Origin: Pseudomonas sp. ISL-84
Lineage (GTDB): Bacteria > Bacillota > Bacilli > Bacillales > Cytobacillaceae
DNA length: 64,000 bases
NCBI GenBank assembly: GCA_018613035.1
Contig: JAGGRA010000068.1
Coordinates: forward strand, 59,143-123,142
Direction of reading: 5' to 3'
Shown piece after piece: positions 26,150-35,229 of this stretch (within the stretch, counting starts at the first letter, position 1; each line of letters begins with the position of its first letter). The notes under the pieces are model-generated. The model was not told the DNA's origin, did no database searches, and saw nothing but the letters and a program-made list of their open reading frames with translations. The translations under genes and the position numbers were made by a program.

Positions 26150-26977
26150 TTATTCGGTATTTGTAAAAATCTCCATTGAAATATTAGGAGTATCGACTTT
26201 ATTTCTAATTGTTTGAGTTAATGCATTTAAGTTAGCTGATTCCTCTAAGAATACAAACGTTTCCATTTTCTTCAATTTAATTTGTTTTCCACTCAGGTTT
26301 ACTAAGGTAGATAACGGCATGATGATTCTCTTTTTCTCACTTTTAATACTGGAAAAAATCCCCACGATATTCATTTCATTTTCTCCTAGCATAAAGCTTT
26401 TTGAATGATAGCCTAACCTCCCTAAAATTGCAACGCCTTCCGTTGTTTTTTGACCTTGTGCAAATAAATCATTTACTATTATAATGTTTTTTTCATTATC
26501 CTCTTCAGTAAGTAGTCTTCCCTCTATTACTTGTAAATCAATAAACTGATTCCCGTTTTTCGGTATTGTCATCTTTTTTGGATCAATACCTAAAATTTCT
26601 CCATAATTGCTTGTGGCATTCAGGATTATATAGACTTCCTTTACACCATTAAAACTTGCAATCTGGTTCAAGTTTTCAAGAGACATATTAGCTGGATTTA
26701 TTTGTGTAGCCGATATTCGAATATAAGGTTCACTTTTGTTTGTAACTGAAGTATTTTTGCCAAATATTCCAACGCTTGATACAGTGGTCTTTCCATGCCC
26801 TGTCAACTTAGAAGGTTTATTGTGATCCACATTTTTAATAGTGTGGGCACCTATAAAAATTGAAGAAGCACCAGTGATGGTAAGCAGCAATATACATACT
26901 AATAGACAAATATTCTTTCTTTTGGTCATTTTTATAAGCCTTTCATAGATATTATGGTGTGAAAATAAACTGTCCAA
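26150..26977 (-). CDS. MacB-like periplasmic-core domain protein, probably truncated
   Basis: 275 residues. An N-terminal membrane helix (about 24-44) is followed by a soluble domain like the MacB_PCD/FtsX outer domain: RLLTEEDNEKNIIIVNDLFAQG, then VAILGRLGYHSKSFMLG and NIVGIFSSIKSEKKRIIMP. Normal ABC permeases of this class have three more membrane helices after the domain; they are missing here, and no ATPase gene lies nearby. It is therefore either a lone-standing derivative or a truncated permease. The first Met used may be upstream of the true start (MTKRKN at residue 17). Confidence 0.6.
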   Translation of the reverse strand: MDSLFSHHNIYERLIKMTKRKNICLLVCILLLTITGASSIFIGAHTIKNVDHNKPSKLTGHGKTTVSSVGIFGKNTSVTNKSEPYIRISATQINPANMSLENLNQIASFNGVKEVYIILNATSNYGEILGIDPKKMTIPKNGNQFIDLQVIEGRLLTEEDNEKNIIIVNDLFAQGQKTTEGVAILGRLGYHSKSFMLGENEMNIVGIFSSIKSEKKRIIMPLSTLVNLSGKQIKLKKMETFVFLEESANLNALTQTIRNKVDTPNISMEIFTNTE

Positions 26978-27022
26978 ACAAATGACTGATCTAAGCTGAT
27001 GAACCTATTTACCAAACTGTTA

Positions 27023-27817
27023 TCACCCTTTGATTTCTTCAGCATCTTTTAAACGCTCTTCCCTTGCCCAATTAAAGAAGATATGTCCAATCATAAATCC
27101 AAATGCCACTTCTTGTACAACCTTCATAATAATGCCGCCTAATTGTTGATCTTGTTGCGGAGTCTGATAACTAAAAATCCTTGGAGCTTCGGCATAAGGA
27201 ATGTACATAGGGTTGTCTGCAAAAATAACAAGAGCACAGGCCGGTGTTAATAGTATTCCGGCTCCAAAGATATAGCCTGTTTTTTGGAGGCCAGACAGAA
27301 GATTCATGCGTTGAGATAATGGAATGATCGGCAGCCACATTGCAAATGCAAAAAAGGCTAGTGTTACATGCGTAAAATTATGCAGCATATTATTGCTGAC
27401 AATCTGATTAAAGATTTCGGGGATATGATAGAGTGAAAATATGATATTAAATAATAGTAAAGAAATAAGGGGTCTTCTTATAAAAGAAAACCATTTATTT
27501 TTCCCTATGCATTCATCAGCTTTTTTACCAATTTCTTTTGGAATTCCAAGCAATAATAATGGCGGGACAACGAGATACACCAATGCTTGCTCAAGCATAT
27601 GGGCGCTAAATAAGTATCTGTCACCTATTAAATGCATTGGACTACCCAAGGACAGATAAAGTAGGATTATTGCAAACGAAAAAAAGAATGTTTTTTTTAC
27701 AGATGTCTCATAACTTTTAATTGTTATAGCATAAGATGCAAAGATAATGATCGTAAAAATAAATAAATATGGATTCCAAAGCTCCATTAAGCTGTATTCC
27801 CCAAAAATATTATCCAC
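27023..27817 (-). CDS. ctaG: Cytochrome c oxidase assembly factor CtaG (caa3 type)
   Basis: 264 residues from GTG 27817, which lies 6 bases after AAGGAGG; the longer frame upstream lacks a ribosome site. Seven membrane helices. Conserved-family features include SPMHLIGDRYLFSAHMLEQAL and the HNFTHVTLAFFAFAMWLPI and PACALVIF blocks with His residues thought to take part in copper handling. CtaG of this type helps insert copper into the oxidase. Its placement among copper genes, not oxidase genes, suggests a copper-handling role. The missing oxidase subunits must lie elsewhere. Confidence 0.88.
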   Translation of the reverse strand: MDNIFGEYSLMELWNPYLFIFTIIIFASYAITIKSYETSVKKTFFFSFAIILLYLSLGSPMHLIGDRYLFSAHMLEQALVYLVVPPLLLLGIPKEIGKKADECIGKNKWFSFIRRPLISLLLFNIIFSLYHIPEIFNQIVSNNMLHNFTHVTLAFFAFAMWLPIIPLSQRMNLLSGLQKTGYIFGAGILLTPACALVIFADNPMYIPYAEAPRIFSYQTPQQDQQLGGIIMKVVQEVAFGFMIGHIFFNWAREERLKDAEEIKG

Positions 27818-27868
27818 ATTGCTCCTCCTTGTAACTTGGATATTGCTAAAAAAAATATTATTGCACAT

Positions 27869-28033
27869 TTATTTTGAGAAAGTATGGAGATAAAAAGTTT
27901 TTTATTCTTTGGATAGTCCATTAATAAGAATGGGTTGTTAAAATTCATGATTTTCAAATAAATTTGTAAAGGCATTCTCTTACTTACCTAGGTAGGTACA
28001 TATCCGATAGGGCGTAACCAATTTCTTTGTTAC
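27869..28033. other. Intergenic upstream of ctaG
   Basis: About 165 bases between ctaG and the symporter terminator; an AT-rich stretch that should hold the ctaG promoter. No operator is recognised. Confidence 0.3.
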
Positions 28034-28067
28034 AAAAAAAATCTCCTGGATATTTAAATCCAGGAGA
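28034..28067 (-). terminator. Terminator of the symporter gene
   Basis: TCTCCTGGAT / ATCCAGGAGA perfect 10-base stem, T8 on the - strand. Confidence 0.85.
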
Positions 28068-28215
28068 CTAGACAAGGAATACATGTCGCTATTTTTTAGA
28101 GTATGCATAGTTAAACAGATAGGTCAGGAAATCCTTCCTCTGATTCTTGTGAAAATGACTGATTTATTATATTATAAAACTTAATTGCAAGCTATTAATC
28201 TTTGTAAGTTAGGAA

Positions 28216-29499
28216 TTAAGATACAAAATTTTGTTTGATAACTTCTTTGGAATTTCCTTGTCTCCCATCCACAATACTAGCGCAAACTGCATCACCCAAT
28301 ACATTTACAGATGTTAAGGCCATATCAACTAATCTAAATAACCCTAAAATAATCGCAATTCCTACCCCGTCAATCGGTAAACCTACTGACAGGAAAACCA
28401 TTGATAGGGATACTATTCCTCCTCCGGGTATTGCAGGGGCACCTACTGAAGCTAGTAAGGATATAAAAATAATAGTCAAGTATTGAGCAAGGCCTAAATC
28501 TATCCCATTGAGCTGTGCGACAAAAACGGCAGCTACTCCATGGCTTAAAGAAGCACCATTCATATTTATAGTCATTCCAAGAGGGAGAACAAAAGAACTT
28601 ACATCATTGGATATTTTGAGGTCATTTTCACAGCAGCTTTTTGTGACCGGGAGTGTGGCAGCACTGCTGCTTGTTGCAAAAGCAGTCCCAATGGCGGGTG
28701 TCATTTTATGAAAGAATTGAACAGGCTTAAACTTTGTAAAGAGAGATATCATGGAGCCATAAGTAATAAACGCATGAACAATTAATCCTACAGCAATAAC
28801 GATTAGATACTTTACCATTGATCCAACAAGCTCCAAGCCTGTAGTACCCATTGATGTAGCAACAAGTGCGAAAGCCGCGTAAGGGATCGTCTTCATAATA
28901 ATTTGAACAAGTTTCATCATTAGCTCATTAAGCTGATTTATAAACTGATTTATAATTTTTGCCCTATCTCCGAGCAATGCCAAACCAATGCCGAAAAATA
29001 TAGAAAAGGTTAGGACTTGCAACATATCTCCAGAAGCAAAAGCTTCAAAGGGATTGCTTGGAATGAAGTTTAAAATTGTGTCTTTTAGTGTAGGGATTTC
29101 TACTGAGTCAGTTGCTGAAGCACCGTGGCCGCTATGGTCTTCACTTTGTGGTATTGAAGAGCTTTCAGGGATTACTACATTTTTTCCAGGTCCAATTACG
29201 ATAGCCGTTATAATTCCTATTGTACACGCAATCATAGTCGTTGCCACAAATAGAGAAACCGTTTTTCCTCCCAATTGTCCTAATTTCTTTGGACTGCCAA
29301 TGGAGATCATACTTAAAACAACTGCCGAAAATACAAGAGGAATAACAATCATTTTTATAGCCTTAATGAACAATTCACCGACTGGACTAAAAATATAGGA
29401 ATTTAATATGCCGTATAGATTTGGAGAAAAAATACTAAGCCCTAACCCAACTAGGACACCTAACATAATAGCAATAAGCGTTTTGGTTGCTAATTTCAC
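28216..29499 (-). CDS. Dicarboxylate/amino acid:cation symporter (DAACS family)
   Basis: About 427 residues. I use GTG 29499, seven bases after AAAGGGGGA, giving KLATKTLIAIMLG as the start; the frame extends nine codons further. Hallmarks: TPAIGTAFATSSSAATLPVT (reentrant Ser-rich loop), GMTINMNGASL and the final GLFRLVDMALTSVNVLGDAVC. It couples uptake of glutamate-, aspartate- or dicarboxylate-like solutes to Na+ or H+. It is 59 bases behind the threonine-synthase-like gene in the same direction, so they probably form one operon and may use related amino acids. Confidence 0.92.
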   Translation of the reverse strand: MKLATKTLIAIMLGVLVGLGLSIFSPNLYGILNSYIFSPVGELFIKAIKMIVIPLVFSAVVLSMISIGSPKKLGQLGGKTVSLFVATTMIACTIGIITAIVIGPGKNVVIPESSSIPQSEDHSGHGASATDSVEIPTLKDTILNFIPSNPFEAFASGDMLQVLTFSIFFGIGLALLGDRAKIINQFINQLNELMMKLVQIIMKTIPYAAFALVATSMGTTGLELVGSMVKYLIVIAVGLIVHAFITYGSMISLFTKFKPVQFFHKMTPAIGTAFATSSSAATLPVTKSCCENDLKISNDVSSFVLPLGMTINMNGASLSHGVAAVFVAQLNGIDLGLAQYLTIIFISLLASVGAPAIPGGGIVSLSMVFLSVGLPIDGVGIAIILGLFRLVDMALTSVNVLGDAVCASIVDGRQGNSKEVIKQNFVS

Positions 29500-29557
29500 C
29501 CCTTGTTCCCCCTTTGAAATAAGCAATGTTAAAGCAATTTTTTTGTACCTTCAAAAA

Positions 29558-30706
29558 TTAAACTCCTTTATAGCCATGTGATGTAATCATCAAAAGAACC
29601 CGGTCATTTTCATCTATCTTTCCTGATTTGACCAGTTTTGAGACAGCTGGCCATGTTATAGCTGCTGATCCCTCAGCAAAAACCCCTCTTTTAGCTAAAT
29701 CCCTTTGAGCCTTTTCCACTTCTGTATTGGTAACTACAACCGCTCCTCCTCCTGAAGATTTAATTGCTTCTAAAGATTGAAATGTAACTGTTTCTCCTCC
29801 AATAGAAGGCAAAAGGCTTGAATCTCCTTTAAATTCCCCTCTGTAATCCCTTCCTTGAAGAACATAAGTTAAGCGGGAAAAAGGTTCTACAGCATATAAA
29901 CGGGGTATGGAAGTAATCCATCCCTGCCGTAGTGATTCAACAAATCCTTCCCAAATTCCCCAAAGCAGATCGCCTCTTGCGCAAGGGATAATAACAGCAG
30001 TAGGCTGGCACTCGGTCATTTGCTCAACAATTTCGTATGCAACTGTTGTGTACCCTTGAACACCAAACATATTGCTTCCTACCGGGGGAATGTTGTAGTT
30101 CGTGGCCGGATAGTCACCTTCTTCCTCTACCAGCTTTCGGACTGTATCCCATCTTTCTAATGAACTTTGAACTTTAATAATTTCTGCTCCGGAAAGACGA
30201 ATTGCTTTTTCCCATGGGCCATTAAGTTTTGGAGTAGTCACAATTTTACAGTGTAATCCTCCTGCAGCTGCATAAGCTGCCAAAGATGCACCTGCGTTGC
30301 CACTTGAAGCTGCAATGACCGTTGAACGTTTCAACGAGGCTGCTCTCGCAACAATAAGTGGGCTCATCCTGTCTTTATGGGATCCAGTGGGATTTTGCCC
30401 CTCATTTTTCAACCAAAGTTCGGGTATGCCTAGTTCCTTTTCAAGGCCTTTCATTTTAATAATGGGAGTTTCCCCTTCACCAAGAGTAGGAAAAGTTTTG
30501 TAGGGCAACCGGTCTGCGTATCGAAACATACCTTTTGCTGACTTGTTAATGGACCATGAGATGTCTTGATCATACAAAACCTTAAGACTTGAAGGTTGCT
30601 GTTTTTCCAAACATACAGGGCAGCCTGTAAGGTAATCATTTGGTGAAAAAGGCTGGTTACATTTGATGCATTCAAAAACTTTCACAGACGTATTCCAAAC
30701 CTGCAC
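29558..30706 (-). CDS. Threonine-synthase-like PLP enzyme with a zinc ribbon
   Basis: 382 residues. The N-terminus has a four-Cys zinc-ribbon-like site (C13, C16, C29, C32). The PLP-fold begins with LWLKNEGQNPTGSHKDRMSP, where K111 would form the Schiff base, followed by SSGNAGASLAAYAA for phosphate binding. It would eliminate or replace a beta/gamma group of an amino acid such as phosphohomoserine. The zinc ribbon is typical of a class of threonine-synthase paralogs. A LysR regulator is divergent; a symporter follows in the same direction. Substrate not certain. Confidence 0.82.
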   Translation of the reverse strand: MQVWNTSVKVFECIKCNQPFSPNDYLTGCPVCLEKQQPSSLKVLYDQDISWSINKSAKGMFRYADRLPYKTFPTLGEGETPIIKMKGLEKELGIPELWLKNEGQNPTGSHKDRMSPLIVARAASLKRSTVIAASSGNAGASLAAYAAAGGLHCKIVTTPKLNGPWEKAIRLSGAEIIKVQSSLERWDTVRKLVEEEGDYPATNYNIPPVGSNMFGVQGYTTVAYEIVEQMTECQPTAVIIPCARGDLLWGIWEGFVESLRQGWITSIPRLYAVEPFSRLTYVLQGRDYRGEFKGDSSLLPSIGGETVTFQSLEAIKSSGGGAVVVTNTEVEKAQRDLAKRGVFAEGSAAITWPAVSKLVKSGKIDENDRVLLMITSHGYKGV

Positions 30707-30839
30707 AATACCCCTCCTTAAATTTAAAATATTTAGAATTATTAGAATATATGATAATCTTAAAGGACAGCTATTTATTTGTAAAACGAATATTTTGAAT
30801 TACTGTAATTTGTTTTTTTGAATTAGTCTAAGGAGGACT
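30707..30839. promoter_or_regulatory. Divergent control region with likely LysR sites
   Basis: 133 bases between the two divergent genes, AT-rich, with partly palindromic TTAGAATTATTAGAATA (about 30728-30746) and TTGAATTA repeats. LysR regulators usually bind such divergent regions. Exact sites are not provable here. Confidence 0.45.
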
Positions 30840-31715
30840 TTGATGGATATTGAACAGCTTAAAGCCTTTTTATTTGTGGCCAATACAAAAAGCTTTACGC
30901 GTACAGCAGAATTACTAAATGTTGTACAGTCTACTGTTACAACTAGAATTCAAATGCTTGAAAAGCAAGTAGGAAAAGACTTATTTGAAAGGGATAAGAG
31001 AAACATCAAGTTAACAGAATCGGGAAAGGTTTTTCTCCCTTATGCGGAGAGGATTTTGGAATTAAACAATGAAGGGCTAAAGGCTGTCCAATTAGAAAAT
31101 AGCTTTAGTGATCATCTTATAATAGGCACAACGCACGCATTATGGGATTATGTGTTGTTTGGATCCATCGATAATTTTCAACAAACACACCCTGAAATTT
31201 CATTATCTTTAATAACGGAACATTCCGATATCCTAATTAGAAAAATGATCGATGGGTTAATCGATATCGCAATCGTTTTCTATCCAATTAATCATGCAAA
31301 TATCACTATGGAGCTAATTATTGAGGATTCTTTTGTTCTGGTTGCCGACTCGAATTTTACTGTTCCTGATCATTTCGTTTTAAGCAAGGACCTGAGGAAT
31401 CAAAATTATATACATCTAAACTGGGGAGGAACATTTACAGGATGGTTTAGAGAAGTTTCTGCTAATCAAGATTGCTATATACAAATTGACCATGTTTCAC
31501 TCTTATTAAAATTCTTGAAAACACGAAACGGACTTGGTTTTCTTCCCAATACAGTTGCTAAACGTTTAATCCAGCAAAATGAAGTGATTATTGTCCCCTT
31601 TCATACAGACATAGCTGTACCGAAAAGATCAATATATCTACTGAAAAGAAAAATGTCTAAATCAATAGAGGGCTCTGAATTACTCACAAACATATTAAAA
31701 ACCGCTTTTTTGTGA
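30840..31715 (+). CDS. LysR-family transcriptional regulator
   Basis: 291 residues. The N-terminal helix-turn-helix (about 1-60) has FTRTAELLNVVQSTVTTRIQ and LEKQVGKDLFERDKR; the remainder is a LysR co-inducer-binding domain. It is divergent from the threonine-synthase-like gene and is its probable regulator, responding to a related metabolite. AAGGAGG precedes the ATG with a normal gap. Confidence 0.9.
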   Translation: MMDIEQLKAFLFVANTKSFTRTAELLNVVQSTVTTRIQMLEKQVGKDLFERDKRNIKLTESGKVFLPYAERILELNNEGLKAVQLENSFSDHLIIGTTHALWDYVLFGSIDNFQQTHPEISLSLITEHSDILIRKMIDGLIDIAIVFYPINHANITMELIIEDSFVLVADSNFTVPDHFVLSKDLRNQNYIHLNWGGTFTGWFREVSANQDCYIQIDHVSLLLKFLKTRNGLGFLPNTVAKRLIQQNEVIIVPFHTDIAVPKRSIYLLKRKMSKSIEGSELLTNILKTAFL

Positions 31716-31797
31716 TTCAATTTCAATACGGAGCTCCTTCCCCAAAATAAATGGAATAAAGTCCTATTGGTTAAATCCAATTTACAAATGTATTATC

Positions 31798-31820
31798 TCT
31801 AAAAGGGCTACCCTTTTTTT
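31798..31820 (+). terminator. Terminator of the LysR gene
   Basis: AAAAGGG CTA CCCTTTT stem followed by T's on the + strand. Confidence 0.65.
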
Positions 31821-31826
31821 TAAAAA

Positions 31827-31860
31827 CCCCTGTAAGAAAGACTCTTCATTCTTACAGGGT
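31827..31860. terminator. Second terminator between LysR and hutH
   Basis: CCCTGTAAGAA / TTCTTACAGGG stem, 11 bases. It lies about 140 bases past the end of hutH and 110 past the LysR stop, so it could serve either. Confidence 0.7.
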
Positions 31861-32001
31861 GGATTTACAAATACTTTTTTCAGATTGGCCCCAGATTTAA
31901 TTTGGGATTCTTTTTATCCAAGGGGAACAGATCCTAATTTTGATAACTTATTTAAGATATGCTTTAAGTTATAGTTAAAACCTCTGCTGGATGGGCAAAC
32001 G

Positions 32002-33537
32002 CTAAATTATTTTTATGGCCACTGCATCCTCTACCTGTATAAGACAGTCTTGCTTGAAATGCGAAGCTTTTAGCCTGGCTGCCATATGCTCTATATCTTT
32101 TGAAAAAATTCGGTCTTTTCTAATTGATGGCACTAAAGTTCGTCCAAATTCATATAACTGGTGAGTAAACGGTGCCATTTTTGATATACCTCTATATTCA
32201 GCTGCCTGCAAAGCGCAAATGTATTCAATAGATAGGACGTTTCTTGTATTATTGATAATTTTATATGCATACCTGGATGCTATGGTACCCATACTCACAT
32301 GATCTTCTTGATTAGCAGAAGAAGGAATTGAATCTACACTAGCTGGATGGGCTAATTTCTTATTTTCAGATACTAAAGAAGCAGCACAATACTGCATGAT
32401 CATTGCACCAGATTGCAACCCGGGCTCAGGGCTAAGAAAAGGCGGTAAATCATTTAATTGGGGATTCACCAAGCGTTCAATACGCCTTTCTGAGATGTTC
32501 GCGAGTTCCGACATTCCAATAGCCAAAAAGTCCATTGCAAAGGCAATTGGCTGCCCATGAAAGTTCCCGCCAGACAAAATTTTTTCCCCGTTATCGAAAA
32601 TGAGCGGATTATCTGTGGCTGCATTCATTTCAATTTCTAACTTTTCTTTAACATAAGACAATACTTGCCATGTTGCTCCATGGACCTGAGGAATACAACG
32701 CAGTGAATAAGCATCTTGAACCCTCAAATCACCTTGCTTTGTTACAAGCTGGCTGCCATGTAAAACCTGCCGGATTCTTGCAGCTACCTCTATTTGTTCT
32801 TTGTACCCTCTTGCTAAATGTATGTCCTCATCAAATGCATCTATAATACCTTGAAGTCCTTCTAAAGCAAGCGAGGCGATATAGTCTGCCTGCAATGCGA
32901 GATTTTCTGCTTCAATATATGAAACTGATCCCATTGCAGTCATTGCTTGGGTGCCATTAATAAGCGCTAACCCTTCCTTAGCTTTTAAAAAAATAGGCTG
33001 TAGCCCAGCTTTATTAAATGCTTCAAGTGTTTCCATTCTTTTATCCTGATATATTACTTCCCCTTCCCCCACTAAAACAAGTGCCATGTGGGAAAGAGGA
33101 GCAAGATCTCCGCTCGCTCCTAGTGATCCTTGTTGAGGTACAACGGGATGAATTTGATAATTTAATAAGTTTATTAATAATTCGATTACCGTCCTTCGAA
33201 TGCCTGAAAAACCTTTCAGCAGAGCGTTAATGCGGAACAATACCATAGCCCTGGTCACAGCTTCAGAAAAAGGCTCGCCAACCCCGCATGCATGGCTTCT
33301 GATTAAATTCAATTGTAGCTCTTCTACATTCTCTTGCTGTATATAAACATCGCTAAACTTACCGAATCCAGTTGTAATTCCATATATTACCTGTTGGTTG
33401 GCTACAATATTATCTACAGCTTTTCTGCTTGTATTTACTTGATCCCAAATGTCATCAGGAACAAAAATAGGTTCATTTTCAAATATAATTTTAAATGCTT
33501 TTTCCATGGTTAATGAATTTCCTGTCAATTCAATCAA
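32002..33537 (-). CDS. hutH: Histidine ammonia-lyase
   Basis: 511 residues. The Ala-Ser-Gly triad that forms the MIO prosthetic group is A141-S142-G143 in [15 protein letters not shown]. The length and the AATDNPLIF and QEDHVSMG blocks are those of HutH. It removes ammonia from L-histidine to give urocanate. The start is TTG 33537 after AAAGGTGG. It is preceded by hutP and the HutP-type attenuator, the Bacillus arrangement, but hutU, hutI and hutG are absent here, so urocanate must be processed elsewhere. The opp genes lie upstream in place of them. Confidence 0.96.
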   Translation of the reverse strand: MIELTGNSLTMEKAFKIIFENEPIFVPDDIWDQVNTSRKAVDNIVANQQVIYGITTGFGKFSDVYIQQENVEELQLNLIRSHACGVGEPFSEAVTRAMVLFRINALLKGFSGIRRTVIELLINLLNYQIHPVVPQQGSLGASGDLAPLSHMALVLVGEGEVIYQDKRMETLEAFNKAGLQPIFLKAKEGLALINGTQAMTAMGSVSYIEAENLALQADYIASLALEGLQGIIDAFDEDIHLARGYKEQIEVAARIRQVLHGSQLVTKQGDLRVQDAYSLRCIPQVHGATWQVLSYVKEKLEIEMNAATDNPLIFDNGEKILSGGNFHGQPIAFAMDFLAIGMSELANISERRIERLVNPQLNDLPPFLSPEPGLQSGAMIMQYCAASLVSENKKLAHPASVDSIPSSANQEDHVSMGTIASRYAYKIINNTRNVLSIEYICALQAAEYRGISKMAPFTHQLYEFGRTLVPSIRKDRIFSKDIEHMAARLKASHFKQDCLIQVEDAVAIKII

Positions 33538-33602
33538 AATTCTTCCACCTTTCTGTCAAATTAATAGTCAGTGAGATAATACTAGATCTAGAATGTATTA
33601 AT

Positions 33603-33661
33603 AAAAAACAAAAGGAGACCATATCACCAGATTCATACTGTAGAAATCTGATGATATAGTC
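33603..33661 (-). promoter_or_regulatory. HutP-controlled terminator (attenuator) between hutP and hutH
   Basis: A 17-base stem, GACTATATCATCAGATT / its partner at 33617-33633 and 33645-33661, ends in a T-rich run on the - strand. It should stop transcripts before hutH unless HutP is bound to the triplets just upstream (UAG at 33686-33688 and 33679-33681, CAG at 33664-33666). The same plan controls hut in B. subtilis. Confidence 0.75.
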
Positions 33662-33663
33662 CC

Positions 33664-33688
33664 CTGATAACTTAATCACTATGGACTA
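33664..33688 (-). promoter_or_regulatory. NAG triplets of the hutP-hutH leader
   Basis: On the - strand: UAG (33686-33688), four bases, UAG (33679-33681), then AAG and CAG further on (33671-33673, 33664-33666). HutP binds three NAG triplets with four-base gaps; here the third is shifted by one base, so it is an imperfect set. Confidence 0.55.
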
Positions 33689-33689
33689 T

Positions 33690-34157
33690 TTATATATGAT
33701 TGATACCTAAACCAATTGCTTCATGCTCAGAACCTTTTACTGGAGCACCAATTGTTCCGTAAAGGGCCACCGCTATCCATTCTCCTTCTTCCTCGGAACT
33801 ATATGGGTTGCCTCTTATTACAGCGAAACTTAATCCTACAGTTCGTAAAACAGTTCCTAGTAGCACTTGCCCTCTTGTAACCCCATGAAGCGCCTCCATG
33901 ATTGCATGATATAAAGCATGCGTTTCACGGTATATGTCTTTTTCAATGACTTGATTTTGCCTGGCAGCTGTTTCTATCGCAGCCACCACCTTCTGAGTTT
34001 CCATCGAGCCGGTTTTACCTTGACAATATATATAACCTTGTAATCTTAAATCTTTAATAAATGCAGGTTCTAGCTTCTCCTGGCCTAAAAGGGCCAAAAG
34101 CATTGCGTTTCTTCCAATTCTTGAATCAGGACTTACATTCATTGGGCAGACACTCAC
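33690..34157 (-). CDS. hutP: Histidine-utilisation antiterminator HutP
   Basis: 155 residues, the RNA-binding HutP. The end [20 protein letters not shown]...GLGINHI and the middle [28 protein letters not shown] match the B. subtilis protein closely. HutP, with L-histidine and Mg2+, binds NAG-repeat RNA and prevents terminator formation. The predicted start is GTG 34157, but the ATG at residue 6 is equally plausible. It lies between the opp genes and hutH, with attenuators before oppA and after itself. Confidence 0.96.
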   Translation of the reverse strand: MSVCPMNVSPDSRIGRNAMLLALLGQEKLEPAFIKDLRLQGYIYCQGKTGSMETQKVVAAIETAARQNQVIEKDIYRETHALYHAIMEALHGVTRGQVLLGTVLRTVGLSFAVIRGNPYSSEEEGEWIAVALYGTIGAPVKGSEHEAIGLGINHI

Positions 34158-34244
34158 AATTCTGTTAGATTGTATGACGAAAGGATTATATTAATCTTAT
34201 TAATAGATTAATATTTTGTCAATATTGAATTTTCTAACAATTGT

Positions 34245-35198
34245 TTACGCTAAATGGCAAGCTACGAAATGTTGTTCGTCTACCTGTTTTAGAATAGGTT
34301 TTTGCTGAAAGCACTTCTCTGTTACAAAAGGACACCTTGTTCGATAAACACAGCCGCTGGGAGGATTGGTTGGACTTGGTAAGTCTCCTGAAATAGCTAT
34401 CTTTTCTTTAGATTCCTCTATATCTGGGTCAGCGATCGGGATCGCTTTAAGAAGAGAAGTAGTATATGGATGAAGCGGGTTGTCATAGAGTCTTTTACTA
34501 GGTGCTAATTCCATCAATTTTCCTAAATACATTACACCGATTCGATCACTGATTAATTTTACCATGGATAAATCATGAGAAATAAATAAATAGGTCAACT
34601 TTCTCTTCTGCTGAAGCTCCATCAAAAGATTTACAATTTGTGCCTGAACGGAAACATCTAACGCTGATATAGGCTCATCCGCTATAATAAACTGTGGTTC
34701 AACAGCCAATGCCCGTGCTATGCCTATCCTTTGCCTTTGGCCACCGCTAAATTCATGTGCATAACGATTAGCATGCTCTCGCTTTAAGCCTACGGTTTCT
34801 AGTAACTGATATACTGCCTCTTTTCTTTCTTCACCTTTTTTTAAACGGTGAATATCTAGTCCTTCTGAAATAATATCTGCAACTGTCATCCTCGGATTTA
34901 ATGAAGCGTATGGGTCTTGAAATACCATTTGCATATTTTTATGAAAGTCTTTTTTATCGTTTTTAGATAACTTATGCACATCTTTTCCTTTATAAACTAC
35001 CTTACCTGATGTTGCCTGATACAATCGGATGATGGTCCTTCCAATTGTTGATTTACCACAGCCGGACTCGCCTACTAGTCCAAGTGTTTCTCCTTCATAA
35101 ATATCAAACGAAATATCATCAACCGCTTTTAACTCTAATCCTTTCCCCACTTGAAAATGTTTTGATAATTTTTTTACTTCCAGGATTTTTTCCATCAA
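34245..35198 (-). CDS. Oligopeptide ABC transporter ATPase (OppF/DppF type)
   Basis: 317 residues: Walker A GESGCGKST, signature FSGGQRQRIGIARAL, Walker B FIIADEPISALDV. The C-terminal oligopeptide extension (CVYRTRCPF...KCFQQKP) with four Cys is of the kind that binds an Fe-S cluster in OppF/DppF proteins. With OppD it hydrolyses ATP for import of peptides. It follows the opp genes in order B-C-D-F and is the last transporter gene before hutP. Confidence 0.93.
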   Translation of the reverse strand: MMEKILEVKKLSKHFQVGKGLELKAVDDISFDIYEGETLGLVGESGCGKSTIGRTIIRLYQATSGKVVYKGKDVHKLSKNDKKDFHKNMQMVFQDPYASLNPRMTVADIISEGLDIHRLKKGEERKEAVYQLLETVGLKREHANRYAHEFSGGQRQRIGIARALAVEPQFIIADEPISALDVSVQAQIVNLLMELQQKRKLTYLFISHDLSMVKLISDRIGVMYLGKLMELAPSKRLYDNPLHPYTTSLLKAIPIADPDIEESKEKIAISGDLPSPTNPPSGCVYRTRCPFVTEKCFQQKPILKQVDEQHFVACHLA

Positions 35199-35229
35199 GG
35201 TCTCCTTTCATTTTTAATATGTATAATTC

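Noticed and set aside
28988..29398. 136-codon plus-strand frame
   Set aside because: Antisense to the DAACS symporter.
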